Assembly (NCBI RefSeq): GCF_025766255.1
Contig: NW_026516779.1
Coordinates: 79,950 to 143,949 of the forward strand
Length of the DNA stretch: 64,000 bases
Reading direction: 5' to 3'
DNA from: Zychaea mexicana
Lineage: Eukaryota > Mucoromycota > Mucoromycetes > Mucorales > Lichtheimiaceae
Shown here in pieces: positions 1-12,483 of this stretch. Every line of letters starts with the position of its first letter. Within the stretch, counting starts at the first letter, position 1. Made by a program: the position numbers and the translations under genes. The notes below the pieces were generated by a model. It was not told the DNA's origin and did no database searches. It was given only the letters and a program-made list of their open reading frames with translations.

Positions 1-2659
1 GAAGCACAGCGCCTCCTTTCTATGTTATCCGCTCGCGACTTTGTTCTGTACACCAAGCTTCGACAGATGGCTGAAGAGTCAGGCGAATGTACATATCTTT
101 TGAGCAGCACCAGGCATAAGTTATCCAAGATCGTAGTAAACAAATGGATACAAGAAAAAATAGAGATACTGGTATCTAGAGGTAATAATGACGAGGAAAG
201 CGTCATGTGATTTCTAATTGTTCTTTTGTTAGACAGCACTAGCTCATCAAACAACATGCGTGCTATAACCATATATATGCTATGCTATTACTTACGATAG
301 GATTCTACCAAATGCTCGACTCTAATGACCTTCCATCGCTTCACATAATCTACAATGCGTGTAGCTCCGAAGAGGTTCCTATAATCTGTAGGTCATTAAC
401 ATCATATATTCTGGTAAGCAGCGCTTGATTCAGTCGTCATGATAAATATATTAAGATTGGAGATAATTGATATAAAATAATTGTATTGTTTAGGTGCGAG
501 GTGAATCAAAAATTGAAGATTACAATGACAGCAATGGCATCAAACTCCTCAAGTTTCTTATCAAATTTAAGAGCAAATTGGAGGATACAGTCAATGATGC
601 AATGGAAAGTGATAGCTCACTGAAAAAAGCCATTGGTAATGCTTTTGGTGAGCTTCTTCGAGATCATGAACAAGAAATCAGTCGATTGTTGGTTCAGTTT
701 ATTGATTTGAAGCTGCGATCCGCTGGTGTTGTCATGAAGGTATGGATGCTGTCTGTGCGCGACATGGGGGGAAAATGGAGAGGAACAACCATGTTAATTT
801 TGATTTATTGACTTTCTTACCGGTAGACGAAGCAGCAGCAGCAAAATGAACAGATGATTATTCAAGGTGCTAGCGATCAAGCACTATCCATGTTCCGTCA
901 TTTTAAAAGTAAGCTGATTAACGAGAAAATTACAACGAATTTATACCCATCTGACTACTAATATGCTCGTTTTAAGAGAAAGATGTATTTGAGATATTTT
1001 ATCGAGCATCCCTAACGCAGCGCTTATTACTACGCGCTAGTCAAACTGATCATGAAATCATGATTTTGAAAGGTCTCGCATCTGGTAAGTACAGAGACAA
1101 TAGCTTGTTTTATTACACCAGCACCTTGTATCTTCTACTAACCCAGAGAATGGATCCAGAATGTGGGCCGGAATATACCAAAACTATGTATTCCATGATC
1201 AAGGATATTGATACATCACAAGATCTTTGCAAACAGTTCTTTGTAAGTATACAGACATGAAATGCTATAGCGGTACTTGTGTTTGCTAAAGGTTTACGTT
1301 TGGCATCTTCTCATCACTAAAAGGCATCAAATAACGAACATAATGCCACCTTTGAAATAACAACACTGGAAAAGATGGTTTGGACTGACCTTCCTTCTAA
1401 AAAAGGAGATGAGTTGCTACCAGCACCTGCTGAGGTATACCCCTGTCTTCTACAGCTTTGCTACTGATTACATAGAAACGCTTTTTTTAATAGCAATAAC
1501 AATGGTAGTAGCTCTAACAAATGCTTATCATCCTATTGGGTAGCTTGTACCTCACCTTGACGCATATGCAGAATTCTATGCTACAAAATTCACCAATCGC
1601 AAGCTCCAGTGGGCACATTCACTTGGCACGGCTACTTTGGTCGCCAACTTTGTTTCCGGTGCAATAACCATTGTGGTAAACTTTGCTCAAGCGCAAATTT
1701 TACTACACTTTAACAACAGTAGCAAACGAGCTTGGTCCCTGGATGAATTAGCTTCCAACTTGTCGATAGGTAAACCCAATGAATCCGTTCAACGTAGCTT
1801 ATTATTACTCTTATCCCCCAAGGTACAACATCTGTCATATTTACATGTATACGATTATGATATTTACGTAGATAAAGCCACTTTGCAAAATTCGATCGAA
1901 CCATTATGTCAGAAAAAACATCCTATACTCATCAAGAACACGTTAACAAGACTTGCCCCTACTGCTGATCAAAATAGCATGAAAATTGAAGATGGAGTCG
2001 ATGACGGCATCGTAACATTTGAATATAATGCATTATTCTCTAGTCGTGAAAAGCACATCGTTGTTTGCCACGTTGAAGACCCAGAAGAACAGAGGAAGCT
2101 GGAAAACCGAGTATGGAAACTGGAATTGAACGACAACAGAAAGTACCAGGTTAGTATGTTTTTTTATATTTGTCGATGGCTGTATATATATGCACATAAC
2201 ACTTGTAATTCTGACAGCGCACACACACACACACACATTCACACGCTGGTTATTCATAGCTTGATGCGGCAATTATGCGCATAATGAAAAAGAGACGGAA
2301 ACTCAAACACGCTGAACTGGCAGCCGAACTACCGTCCTACATATCATTTTCAGTTGCGGTAAGGCAAAAAAGAGAATAGCGTTACTGATGACGTTTCTTC
2401 TTCCCTTCCACCATTATTGTATCTCTATGAGTAATGCCAACTATAACATCACTCATTGCTTAGGCACGCGAGCTTCAACCAGCAGTTGCTTCATTAATTT
2501 CGAGGTATGTACTCCCAAGCGATATTTGAGTCGATTTGGTTATACTAACTGCCTGACTTGTCTTCATCATTCAATGATCACTACGTGTGCTTATGCCTTT
2601 CTTACAGAGGGTTCTTATCGCGTAGTGGAGCTACTTGGGTTTACACTTACAATACTTGA
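1..2659 (+). CDS. Cullin, 3' part (5' end outside window)
   Basis: Scaffold of a cullin-RING ubiquitin ligase, missing its N-terminus at the window edge. My exons are 1-181, 301-413, 494-739, 827-908, 977-1084, 1160-1242, 1324-1434, 1544-2149, 2260-2358, 2464-2504 and 2608-2659, and all phases join. Seen: a cullin-repeat segment with FIDLKLRSAG, an ECGPEYTKTM segment, the cullin-homology stretch NRKLQWAHSLGTATL, and the C-terminal winged-helix/NEDD8 segment AAIMRIMKKRRKLKHAEL. The Lys of RIMKKR aligns with the neddylated lysine of known cullins. The protein ends in a WVYTYNT-like tail at TGA 2657-2659. The window's F-box protein is 48 kb away, so there is no operon-like link. Whether this is cullin 1, 3 or 4 cannot be settled without the N-terminus. 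A (CA)n run lies in the intron near 2220. Confidence 0.9.
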
Positions 2660-5270
2660 TCAAATGATGACACACGAGGGACGAGATATTGCTCGTGTAA
2701 TTAGCGAATAATAAACCGAATACTTTATAGCAGCAAATTTGAATATGCGTTGGAGGTAGTAGTGTGTAAGTTTATTTTTTGTGTATATTTTACATCACAG
2801 TCGCTCACTAATTGTAGACGCAGTCATTCTCCTCAAAGAAACTGCGAGAAGATAAAGTTTTGTTGTATGTTTTCAACGTGTCGTTCAAACAAAGACAGGT
2901 CAGAAGACTGAGTATTGAGAATAGAATGGAACTCCATCCTGAGCAGTACGTAAGTGCAAAAACTGTACGCTGAGGTTGACCAAAAAACATATGATCACAT
3001 TGATATCTGTAGTTCGGTGCTGTAATAAAGAGTATCAGGAAAAAGAAGATAAAAACCAGCTATAACGCTGTGTTGTATCAACCGCGCCACTTACCATGCT
3101 TATGATTGTACCAGATGTTTAAGTATATACGCGATTTGGAACCTGTAAATATCATAATTCGTTAGTTTCTGCTGCGTTGCGGATACATCTAAATTCACAG
3201 CTGCTTATACGTATACTTTCTCTAGTAGAATACACAGTTACTTGACTGATATCATAGCCCTATGTTTATTAATCATGTTTGATGCTGATGAGTATAAAGC
3301 AGCAAGGGGGCTTTTCAGAAAGCCTTATATCTACTAGCAGCATGTAAGAAGACGTTTTCTTTCTTCTAATTGTATGTAGATGTATATATATATATGTATC
3401 TTTTGTCTGCACTTTCATCACAGACAATCACGAATGAAAATGTATTGTACATGTGAAACCTATGTATTACTGTAATGAGTGGACAAAACAAACATAAAAA
3501 AACAATAGATCACATGCGCATTCATAGACGTATCGAGCATACTGCTACAAGTAATGTGCATATGTTGTGGCGGTCAAGGTCTTGCGAATGAAGAATGTCT
3601 TTATCAGTGTGCTAATAGCAGCTTTGAAAAGTAGATTAAAAAAGAAATGACGCACCCGGACTGTCGCAAAAACAAATAATGCTGTGTGCAACGACTAGTG
3701 TCATCTGAACCTTCTTCATATTCCTTTGGAGGAACTCTATAACTTATACATGATATACAAAAAAGATCATTTATACGTGGTAAAAAATCCATTACCGTTC
3801 TTCTTTTTTTTTGATATTCGAATGACCATGTCTTTTTCATATATAACATAGAGGAAAGTGACAAAGATCCTTATCAGCTTTTGTAGGGTAAAGTGCTACT
3901 TAGCAATATAAGCACGAGGACAAACAGTTATCTTCTCTCTTTGATAAAGCAGCTATACCACCATTGCGAATACTGTACGAATTTAAGTGACTTTGATCAG
4001 CTCACACACATACAGCAAGTGCATATCATGCTACCCTATTAAACTGAGTCTGCGAATATAGATCGTTCAGGTAATAACGACAACGACAAGTACGTCAGTT
4101 ATGACATGCACAAAAAAAGGTATTATCTACATGAGAAAATACAGCTAAATTCGAGATTGGGTATAAGCAGATGACGCTGAGAAAAGGAGGGATACAGTAC
4201 ATACGGTACGCATATGCGAGGGGTACATAAAATACATAGTGACTTTTCAAGTCGAAAAACCAAAACTCTGCTATTTTATCTGCTATTTACGTAAAACTAG
4301 CCAAGATGGTTCATTGGATCCCAAATTTATACGCAGCAGAAGCTTTACAGACCTCTTCTTGACATTTGTTGCGACAATCAAACTTCTAGCTCATTCGAAT
4401 TTTGTGGTGTTTGATAGCAGTATGTAGTAGGTAAGTGTATAGATAATAAAGATGATATTAGTATCAAATGGCCAATATGTGGCTGCCATTGTTGTTGCAT
4501 ATTAATGAAGGAGGAGCAAACATTAATCAAGCGTAATTTATACGTCAGCTACAATAGTATTATTATTCCAGCAAGCCATCAATAGGGACGCTAAGATTCC
4601 ACCCCTCAACAGCCATTTTTATCATTACGATCCATCGATTAGGACGTGCAATAGGTAAAATAGAGATTTTTCAGTTAATAGACTTGACAAATTTATGCTT
4701 TGTGAAAAGTGCTTTTGTGTGCACGAAAAACGAATTTCTGCAGGATAATAAACCTAATACCACGTATCTGTTGTTTGGTGCGTTTCACATAGTATACACA
4801 TTCATGCCAGACATTTACACTCACGACACCAAATCAACGGACCTGCCTGCGAACAAACCCCTTTATTATTTAGTGTTTACGCGGGAACTTCAAAAAAGTT
4901 CTGTTGTTGATCCATGACAAACAGCAACGCATGAAAAAGAAGAGAAAGAGGCTCTGTAGTACATGCAACATGTACACATTACACGAAAAAGAATGTAAAG
5001 CGGAGTGATGTGCCAGTTAGAAAGGTTGCGTAGTATCGACAACACATCCACAGAGGAAAGAAAGAACCACAAGCGTTTGTTGTTACATCAGTATATTTTT
5101 TATTATTTTCCCTGCTCTCGATCTCTCTCTGTTTTTTCTCTCTCTCTCTCCTTCCTTATATTCCATTTCTCTCTCTCTTTTTACCCTTTGCCACAACTCC
5201 ACCTATACATAAGAGAACTACATATTTTGATAAACGACGATTTCCTCTTGCATACGCTGATATATAATTG
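2660..5270. other. Gene-poor intergenic region
   Basis: About 2.6 kb between the cullin stop and the ubiquitin-fold gene. It is AT-rich, with only short, low-quality reading frames. Nothing I could recognise is encoded here. A CT-rich run at about 5105-5190 lies just upstream of the next ATG and probably belongs to that gene's promoter or leader. A possible spliced fragment at about 2819-2960 on the plus strand has no recognisable family. Confidence 0.6.
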
Positions 5271-6298
5271 ATGTCACTGCAACTCGCTGAGAAAGTCCCT
5301 CAGCAACCACCAACACAACTCCCACACGCTATGACTGAACTACAACAACAACAACGACAACAACAGCCTTCGTCCTCCTCCATTGCTCCATTATCCATGA
5401 CGCCATCCAATGAATCGACTCCTCCTACCACAACTGACAATGGTTCAGCACTAGCTATTAGAGCACCGTCTTCTACGTCTCCCACAAGTGACGATCAGCC
5501 TTCTTCTAACAACAACAACAACAACAATCAACACCATAGCGATGCAGACAACGATAAGAATGACCTTGACGAGGACAACGACGAGGAGGAGGACGACGAC
5601 GACAAACAAAAGTTATCACTCGACCGGGTTCATTTGACACTGCTTCTAATTTCGGGAAATAGACATACATTCGAGTTTGACCCACTGTCAACAGTTGCTC
5701 AAGTAAAAAAACACGTAATTACAGAATGGCCACCAGGTAACTCTACACTTCCCTTAGGAAGGGACAAACTGTGCTATAGATAGCAATGGGCAGAGATAAG
5801 GAATAGAGTATGAAAAAAAAGCTTTTGCTCTCGAGCAGGTTAGAGCTACTATATAATAATGTCATTAAAAAACAAAGAACTCGATATCATTGATAGAGTG
5901 GGAATCGAACCGAGCAGCGCCGCAGTCAGTCGGCTATCTCGAGTTACTGTATCTCGGCAAGTTTCTCGAAAACGATTCTACGTTAGAATGTAATTGAAGA
6001 TTGGGAGTCGGGAGGTGGAGGATAATTTGAGAAGCGGACGGAGAGACCAAAGTGTTATTGACATTGAATTCTCTTTCTCGGCCTTCAAGCAAATCGGCTT
6101 CGAGGCGGCGAGTCGTTCACAGTCCATTTACTCGTGCGCGACCAGCAGCTCAAATCAGCTGACGGTAAGATGAAGGAATGAAAGAGAAGAAAGTAGAAGA
6201 AAGGAGCAGGTGTCTAGATGTTAAATTGTTCTTTTGCTCTGCTAGATACCAACGCTGCGGAAACGGTACCGCGGTGCAAATGTTGCATTATCCTATGA
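5271..6298 (+). CDS. Membrane-anchored ubiquitin-fold protein (MUB/UBL3-like) with CAAX box
   Basis: Exons 5271-5736, 5897-5989, 6090-6164 and 6246-6298 join in phase to give 228 residues. The first ~115 residues are a low-complexity Gln/Ser/Asn/Asp-rich leader. Residues ~117-210 form a ubiquitin-like fold of the UBL3/MUB (Rad60-SLD_2) type: VHLTLLLISGNRHTFEF, the Trp-Pro turn EWPPEW, LELLYLGKFLEND, and a last strand SFTVHLLVRD. The protein ends CKCCIIL. The terminal CIIL is a CAAX box whose final Leu predicts geranylgeranylation, with Cys just before it that could be palmitoylated. In plants and animals this family sits on the plasma membrane and binds E2 enzymes or sorts cargo to vesicles. 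Start choice: first ATG after a CT-rich leader. The acidic leader is unusual, since plant and animal members are about 115-120 residues. Confidence 0.85.
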
Positions 6299-6834
6299 AG
6301 CTAATCCTTCTCGTCCACTATATCCACTGTACATTCTCTTCGACCTCGTCCCATTCATTCATTCATCCATACAGTATCGAATAATTCTTTGCTTTGACAT
6401 CATTTGTAGCAGCTTCTGTATAAGCACACAGGCCTCTTTCTCTTTTAACAGAACACAACTGAAGCAATTATATATACCCGCCCCCTCCAACCTCCGTCTA
6501 ACTCAACATCAGATACACCCATTGGCACGGAAGAAAGGTTGGCATCCGCAACTCCCGGTCAGTGGTAGCACAGCAGTAGGAGAAGGCTAAGAAGTTTATG
6601 CAGAAAAAGAACAAGGTGGCATGTTGCAACAGCAAAAAGAATAATTGCCCGTTTGGGGTTCTACTTTGTTCCGACGAATAATAAACTTTGCATAAATTGT
6701 CTCTCTCCCTCTCTCTCTCTCTCTCTTACTTCTTCTTACTTTTGTTCACAACCCTCTCAAGCCTCGCCTCCCAGCAAGTACAGCTTTTGCATACCGTCAC
6801 TACCACTGCTGCCATCACTGCTTGCGACTTATCA
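6299..6834 (+). promoter_or_regulatory. Intergenic/promoter region with CT-rich leader
   Basis: Separates the ubiquitin-fold gene from the small gene at 6835. It contains an ATATATACC element near 6470 and a pyrimidine run of mainly CT at 6700-6727, the usual look of a start region in this window. No reading frame in it is convincing. Confidence 0.45.
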
Positions 6835-7140
6835 ATGGAAAAGCCAGACCAAGACACGCTGACCCATCCGCTGCTCTATCGGGAAAATATCAACTCGGCC
6901 CAACAGTCTGAGGGAAATAGCAACAACACTGTCGCATCATCGTCATCAAAAGAAGATACCAAGAACACAAAGAAAGAACAAGAACAAAGATGGATGCCAC
7001 CTGCACAGCCGCTCAAGGACGGCGGTGATGAGTGCTGGGATTGCTATCCACACCTCGTACGCAAGATTGAAAACGAAGGAACACCCGAACAAGTCGAGCA
7101 TCTTCATCAGCTGCAACAATCACAATCTCCAAAGCATTGA
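6835..7140 (+). CDS. Small hydrophilic protein, unknown function
   Basis: Single-exon frame of 101 residues from the first ATG after a CT-rich leader to TGA at 7140. The N-terminal half is low complexity (Asn, Ser, Glu/Lys). The C-terminal half looks ordered: RWMPPAQPLKDGGDECWDCYPHLVRKIENEG, whose core is a C-x2-C pair followed by a helix-like stretch. I do not recognise the family. The single Cys pair is too little for a zinc finger and could be redox-active. There is no signal peptide or membrane segment. It converges on the phospholipase gene, which ends 124 bases downstream on the other strand. Coding status rests on the clean frame, the leader and non-repetitive C-terminal half. Confidence 0.55.
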   Translation: MEKPDQDTLTHPLLYRENINSAQQSEGNSNNTVASSSSKEDTKNTKKEQEQRWMPPAQPLKDGGDECWDCYPHLVRKIENEGTPEQVEHLHQLQQSQSPKH

Positions 7141-7264
7141 TAATAAAAAAAAAGATCCGTTTCTTTACATAGTCTATGATACGTTCTCAAAAACAAGCAT
7201 TATGATTAGCTATTACTACTGAGTGTATTATGTACATGTTAGGACTTCGACTACGCACTATGCA

Positions 7265-9643
7265 TCATGACGATGACGTCGGGGATGGCCAACTACCAGT
7301 CGTTCGCTGCCTTTGTTTCTTTAGCCAAATCAGCTTGAGTGTTTGTTTCACTTGATCCATATTGTCTCGCCAGTTGGCTTCGCCCAGTCCCACGAGCTTG
7401 GCCACTTGCTCGGCCGAGTAGACAAAGTTCCACGTGCTACAGAATTCAGCACACTGAGGATCGAATTCCGCATCGTACTTTTCGTTGGGTATCAGTGGAA
7501 AGTATGCCATCGTCGTTTGGCTGCCCTCAAAAATAGTGCAGGTCCCGAGACCATATTTTTCACCCGGCGTCGCATGATTGTTTTTGTTATTGTTAGTCTC
7601 ATCGTCTTTGACATCCTTGTGTTCCTCATGCGACGCCTGTTCTTGCAGAGGCCATCGAGCTTCAGCTGGCCATCCGTCAATCCCACGCCGTTGTGCATAC
7701 CCTTCTGCGCGTTCCAGATGTCCGGCCGTTTGTATGTCGGCACTAAGGTCTAACGCGATAATCATATCGACTTGACGCTCTTTTCTGAGCAGTGGGTAGA
7801 AGGGTAGGTTGTTGTCACAACCGGCGTCAAGGAGATCCAAGTATTCTCGGTCAAACAATGAGGTGATTTCATCCTCAGGCATCGTCGGTGGCGACGGAAG
7901 CTTGTAGAATGGATTTGGAAACCGGGCGGGAGAAAACGGATGGATGGTCAATAGACTTTCTTTATATTGGGTCAGTGTGGAATCAACAGCGGCAATGGCT
8001 GCCTCGGGGAGGAACACTCGCATCTCTTGAAAAAAGTGAGCTAACGAGCTTGCAAACGCGCTGCCAAAAACACCAAGCATCGTACCAAGCGTCTGTTCCG
8101 GCAGTCGTTCGATACTCTTACCATTTTCAAAACGACGTCCAAAACCCCAGATGGGGATCCACGCTAAATACAACACACCATTATTACAAACGATGAGTAC
8201 TAGCTGGTAAACAGCTGGTCCAACAAAATTCCTTCTTTGCTTACCGTTCAGTTCTTCGCAGCCCATTTCAAAAGGTGTAAACTCAAACCAACGGTACAGA
8301 TCCTGCACTTCGTGATGCACCACACAGTAGATGGGCATCGGCCACGAACCGTCTTCAAAAAAGCGTCGCTGACGTGACAATTTGAGCTCTGACTTGGGCA
8401 TGAGTTTGGCACGTACTTGCGATCCATCCTCATCACGCACAAGGCCACTGTTGCCGACTGTCCTATCCTCCGTGTTTTGCTCAATTTTTTCGCTGTACTG
8501 AGAAGGTTGCCGCTCCATGTTTCCTCTGGGTCGACGCACCACCGTTTGCATTTCGGTCAACAAGGTGCCTCCCAATAGCATGCCGAACACATCAACGACA
8601 TTGAGAGTACCGTTTTGCTGATGGTAACGCTGAATAAGACCTTGCATCAACGTTTTGGCGTTCTGAGCAGAAGCCTGGAGGATGGCAATGAAGTTGGATA
8701 CATTGGCGATATGGGTATGGATGTGTGACTTGAGATGATCCACCAAAGTGTCGAAAGATCCGTTGGTCAACCGGCTGTAGAGCTGCGCCATGGCCCATGT
8801 CGACCCAGAGACGCCGGCAGTGTACATGGTGCAGTCGAGCATACCCGTCTCTTTCATGGCTTTCAGGTAGCCTGTGGCACCATTCATTGCTCTGTATCCA
8901 CCCCCACTGCTCGCAATACCAACGACAGGTACGTCGCGTGGATCAACTTGATCGGCATCGACGCCTATGAACGCCGCAAATGCATTTCGCTGTCGGTTTT
9001 TACGCGCCGCGATGAACTTTTTTTCTTCATTTGACAGCTCCGTACCCATCCTTTTGATAACCATTTCTTAGTTCACACACATACACATACTTTCTTTGTT
9101 TCTTTACCTTACTTGCGTGTCAAACGCGATTTCCGGATGCAGAGACTCGTCCGAATCTTCTCGTCGACTGTCTTCAATGATACGCCGAAACTCGTCCATG
9201 GACACAAAGTTCCAAAACTGCTCATACGTTTGTCTCACACTTTCCATTTGCGAAGCGAACGCGGGGTATATGTTGGTCATTCTCTCGGTCAATGCTTCCA
9301 GGGATGGTAGATCGTCCGTGGACCAATCCGGAAGTGAATGAAAGATCGCGCCAATGAATTCGTCACTCGTATGTTGCAATGTTTGGAAATCAACAAGCCA
9401 GGACCCTTCGTCTTCTGTTTGTTGTTGCTGTTGTTGTTCTTGATCAGCAAAAGTCGATTCATCATTGTTTTGTTTTTCTTGTTTGGAAGAAGACGAAGAA
9501 GGCAATTGTCGTGTCTTGACAGTGCTGCCATAGCCGCTACTACCGGAATTTGCTTGCTGTTTTTTGCGGCGTTTTTGGCTGTAGTTGATCCCCACAATGG
9601 CGCAAACAGCAAGGGCAGTGAGGAAAAACAAAACTTTTGGCAT
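7265..9643 (-). CDS. Membrane-anchored cPLA2-like phospholipase
   Basis: Three exons, 9643-9108, 9050-8245 and 8163-7265, give about 746 residues. The first intron could be placed by phase only with the acceptor just before GATGGGTACG. Residues ~1-20 are a hydrophobic anchor (VLFFLTALAVCAIVGI) followed by basic residues, suggesting an ER or other membrane anchor facing the cytosol. A Ser/Gln-rich linker follows. The lipase core shows the oxyanion loop SSGGGYRAM, the nucleophile elbow GVSGSTW (Ser of the Ser-Asp dyad), WFEFTPFEMGCEEL, and the aspartate region LLDAGCDNNLPFYPLL. These belong to the lysophospholipase/cytosolic PLA2 catalytic domain (PLA2_B), which hydrolyses acyl chains of phospholipids or lysophospholipids. 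DAG in place of the DGG of secreted fungal phospholipase B resembles cPLA2 DSG. No C2 domain is visible, so calcium dependence is not predicted. Confidence 0.9.
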
Positions 9644-10440
9644 CGAGTATGTATTGTTGGCTGGTTGGTGAAGTTGGTGTGAGTGGCGGGAGGAGAAGAT
9701 GAAACAAAAGGAGAAGACTGGTTCCTGATGCTATTTCCAAAAGCAAGTTCAGATTTGAACTAAAACGCGCGTTGATTCTCCTTCGATTGGGTTCTATCAC
9801 AGGGCTCTCTTCTCCTGTAACACATGCAGCATTTTATAAAGATCACGGTAGCTTTTCTTTCTATGGACAATGTTCGTTTGTAGCGAGATGTCTCTCTTGT
9901 TGTTGTGTAAATATTAATAGAAACAGCAGCTAGGCTTTCGACCTGAAGCCTTCATGGGGATCTGTTTGAAGCGCATGTTGTTCGATACTGTTACCATGGA
10001 AAATGAAAGGGTGGAAGGGGTATGTGTTTTGCAATCCCATCGTCCGATGCATTGCATACACCATTTCCTAGAATGGAATCTCCTGGGATGAGTGTGTAAC
10101 ATGAGTGTGCCTTGTATGTGGTTGTCATTAGCAACCCTCGTCGTCATGATGGAACAGCATAGAATCGCTACTTCAGCAAGCCAAGGAAGAAGACCCTCTG
10201 CCGGAAGAAAGGCAGTTCTCGAGGGGTGTCTGGTTCACCGGGGGTGCTCCCCTCGTTTCAGCGCCAAGGGTGTCTAAAGTGCGTTCTCATCACACCACAC
10301 CACGCATCAGACAATAATAAGACAGAGAAGAAGATGAAAAAAGAAGACACCCACAAACAGCGGTCTGCTCTTCTCTTCCGCTCCTCTCTCCCCTTTTCCC
10401 AAACTAACTCTGGTTTTCAGCCCATCTCCGAGAAAAACAA
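9644..10440. promoter_or_regulatory. Divergent intergenic region between phospholipase and MFS genes
   Basis: Both genes start away from this 0.8 kb stretch, so it must hold two promoters. A pyrimidine-rich run (about 10371-10402) precedes the transporter ATG. On the minus side a CT-rich leader (complement of about 9690-9720) precedes the phospholipase ATG. No believable coding sequence lies between. Confidence 0.45.
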
Positions 10441-12483
10441 ATGCTTTTTCCCAAGGCACTGTACGTCTGCGTGTACTCAATCTATGGCTCGGCCATAGCC
10501 TATCTGGCACTGTTCTATGACGAGGCGTTACACTTGCCGTCCAACCAAATCGGCGTTTTGCTTGCCATAACCCCGTTCATACAAAGCTTATCGTGCCCTC
10601 TGTGGACCGTCGTTGTCGATCGCAAGCCCCAATGGCACGGCTATCTCATGAGTGCATTGGCCATCATTGGAGGAAGTGGTGTAATGGCGCTCTTGTTACT
10701 ACCGGGATGGCTAGTTCAAGACGTCGACGACGGCAACAATGGCGGCAACACAATGGTCACCTTTGCCGCAGCTGTGACGCTTGCACTTATTTTTGCGTTT
10801 TTCGGCCAACCCGTCTCGACACTTGTCGACAGTGCCGTATTAAAAATGCTTGGCGATCAAAAAATCTTGTATGGTAAGAATAAGAAAGTGCTGCTGCTGC
10901 TGTTGTTGTGGATGACGCGGGTTCACTGATGACTCACGTACACTTGTACCTCCAACAAACACGTCGAAACAATGACGACGTCAACAACAAACACGGACAC
11001 ACACATTAAAAGGCAACCAGCGGCTGTGGGGCTCTGTTTCGAATGGGCTCAACATTCTCCTTGTCGGTTTATGGGTCGGTGTCTCTGGAATACAGGTCGC
11101 ATTTTACGTGTTTGCCTTTGGTGTAACCTCCTTTGCTATACTGGCCTCGTTCACAAAGTTTTCATCGGCCGAAGAGAGCGATGTACACAATGCTGACTGG
11201 GCTGCTGCTCATAATAACAACAACGAAGACGATGAGCATCAAGGAGGCAACCACAACAACAGTCGTCAGCCATTGCTTCGCAACTCACTTAGCTTCAATC
11301 GTCCTTACAATGCAATAACGGGGGAAAATGGTGCACCCCCTATTGCATCCTCGTACCTGACTTCGCTGACAGGCGCCCTTTCAATCGGCACCGAAGTCGA
11401 CGCTTTACCGCGTCGTGACAGCTTAGCCAGCTACGCCAACACCGAATACTATGACGACTATTACGACGAGGGCAGACGGCTTGGACTATTACGGACGACA
11501 ACGACAGCCATGGACGTTCAACATGAGGCGAGTCAGCGGATCGCCAATATGGATCATCTACCCCCACTCGGCCTTGCCTTATCCAATATCCCCACCATTG
11601 ATACCACACTAGCAGCATTTGCTGACTTGGGCCGCCCTGAATCGAAAGCACCCGAGAAATCCACCTTGAGATCACCCCGGATCTCGTCCTTTTTGCTTAC
11701 CATGATGTTGTTTGGCGTATCGTATTCGATGATTGCACAGTTCCTATTTCTAATTTTGCGTAACGACTTGGGGATTGACTCGTCATTGATCGGCTGGACA
11801 GGACCTATTGCTGGTATTGCAGAAGTCATGACCTTTTGGCTTTCGAATAAGGTTCGTCTATCGTCATCATTTGATAATTCGCACATACGAGCTCTGTGAT
11901 ATTCTGTCGGTTTTAACAAACAATAACGATATGTAGCTCTTGGAAGAATTCAATGTAGCTAGTCTTATTGGATTTTCACATGTGGGGATCATCATGCGTA
12001 ATCTGATATATACGTGGATCACACCTGGACAGCCCATGTCAACAGTGATTGCCTTGGGCATGCATCTGGTTAATGGTAAGTGACAGCAAAAATGTTGGGA
12101 TTGTGAACAAGTACAGAAAGCGGGTAGTTGGGAAAATCAAAGTTACTGGTTTTTTGCGAAAACAGAAATCACATTCGAGCAAATTCTTAACCACATGCGT
12201 TTCTGCCCTTCAACCTTCACACACTCTCGTTTACTCAGGCTCGGCGTATGCTTTGCTTTGGTCAACTGCGGTTTCCGAAGCAGACGCCATCTTTCCCCCG
12301 GATCAACGCGCTGTCGCACAAGGCATCTTGGCTTCTCTTTTTACGGGACTAGGCTACGGAATTGGATGTATCGCCGGTGGCGCAATCTACAATCAACTCG
12401 GTGCAGTGGCCCTGTGTAATTCCTCTGCTGCCGTGGCTGCTCTAAGTCTAGTCGTGTTCCTCTGTGGTCGTAGTATGCAGTAG
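10441..12483 (+). CDS. Major facilitator (MFS_1-like / MFSD6-type) membrane transporter
   Basis: Exons 10441-10873, 11013-11851, 11937-12075 and 12239-12483 give about 551 residues with consistent phases. The N-terminal block has roughly six membrane helices (ALYVCVYSIYGSAIAYLALFY; GVLLAITPFIQSLSCPLWTVVVDRK; VTLALIFAFFGQPVSTLVDSA). A ~200-residue hydrophilic loop rich in Asn, Asp and Tyr follows, then the C-terminal helices (FLLTMMLFGVSYSMIAQFLF; SAYALLWSTAVSEADAIFP; GLGYGIGCIAGGAIYNQLG). Arrangement and motifs match the MFS_1_like group that includes MFSD6, LacY-like proteins with a conserved N-terminal signature. Substrate is unknown. The long central loop, larger than in most members, is a likely regulatory or sorting segment. 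Confidence 0.85.

Noticed and set aside
5880..5960. tRNA-like T-loop (reverse complement GGTTCGATTCCCAC)
   Set aside because: The T-stem does not pair (CTCGG against CCCAC) and no acceptor or anticodon stem follows. The same bases are exon 2 of the ubiquitin-fold gene.
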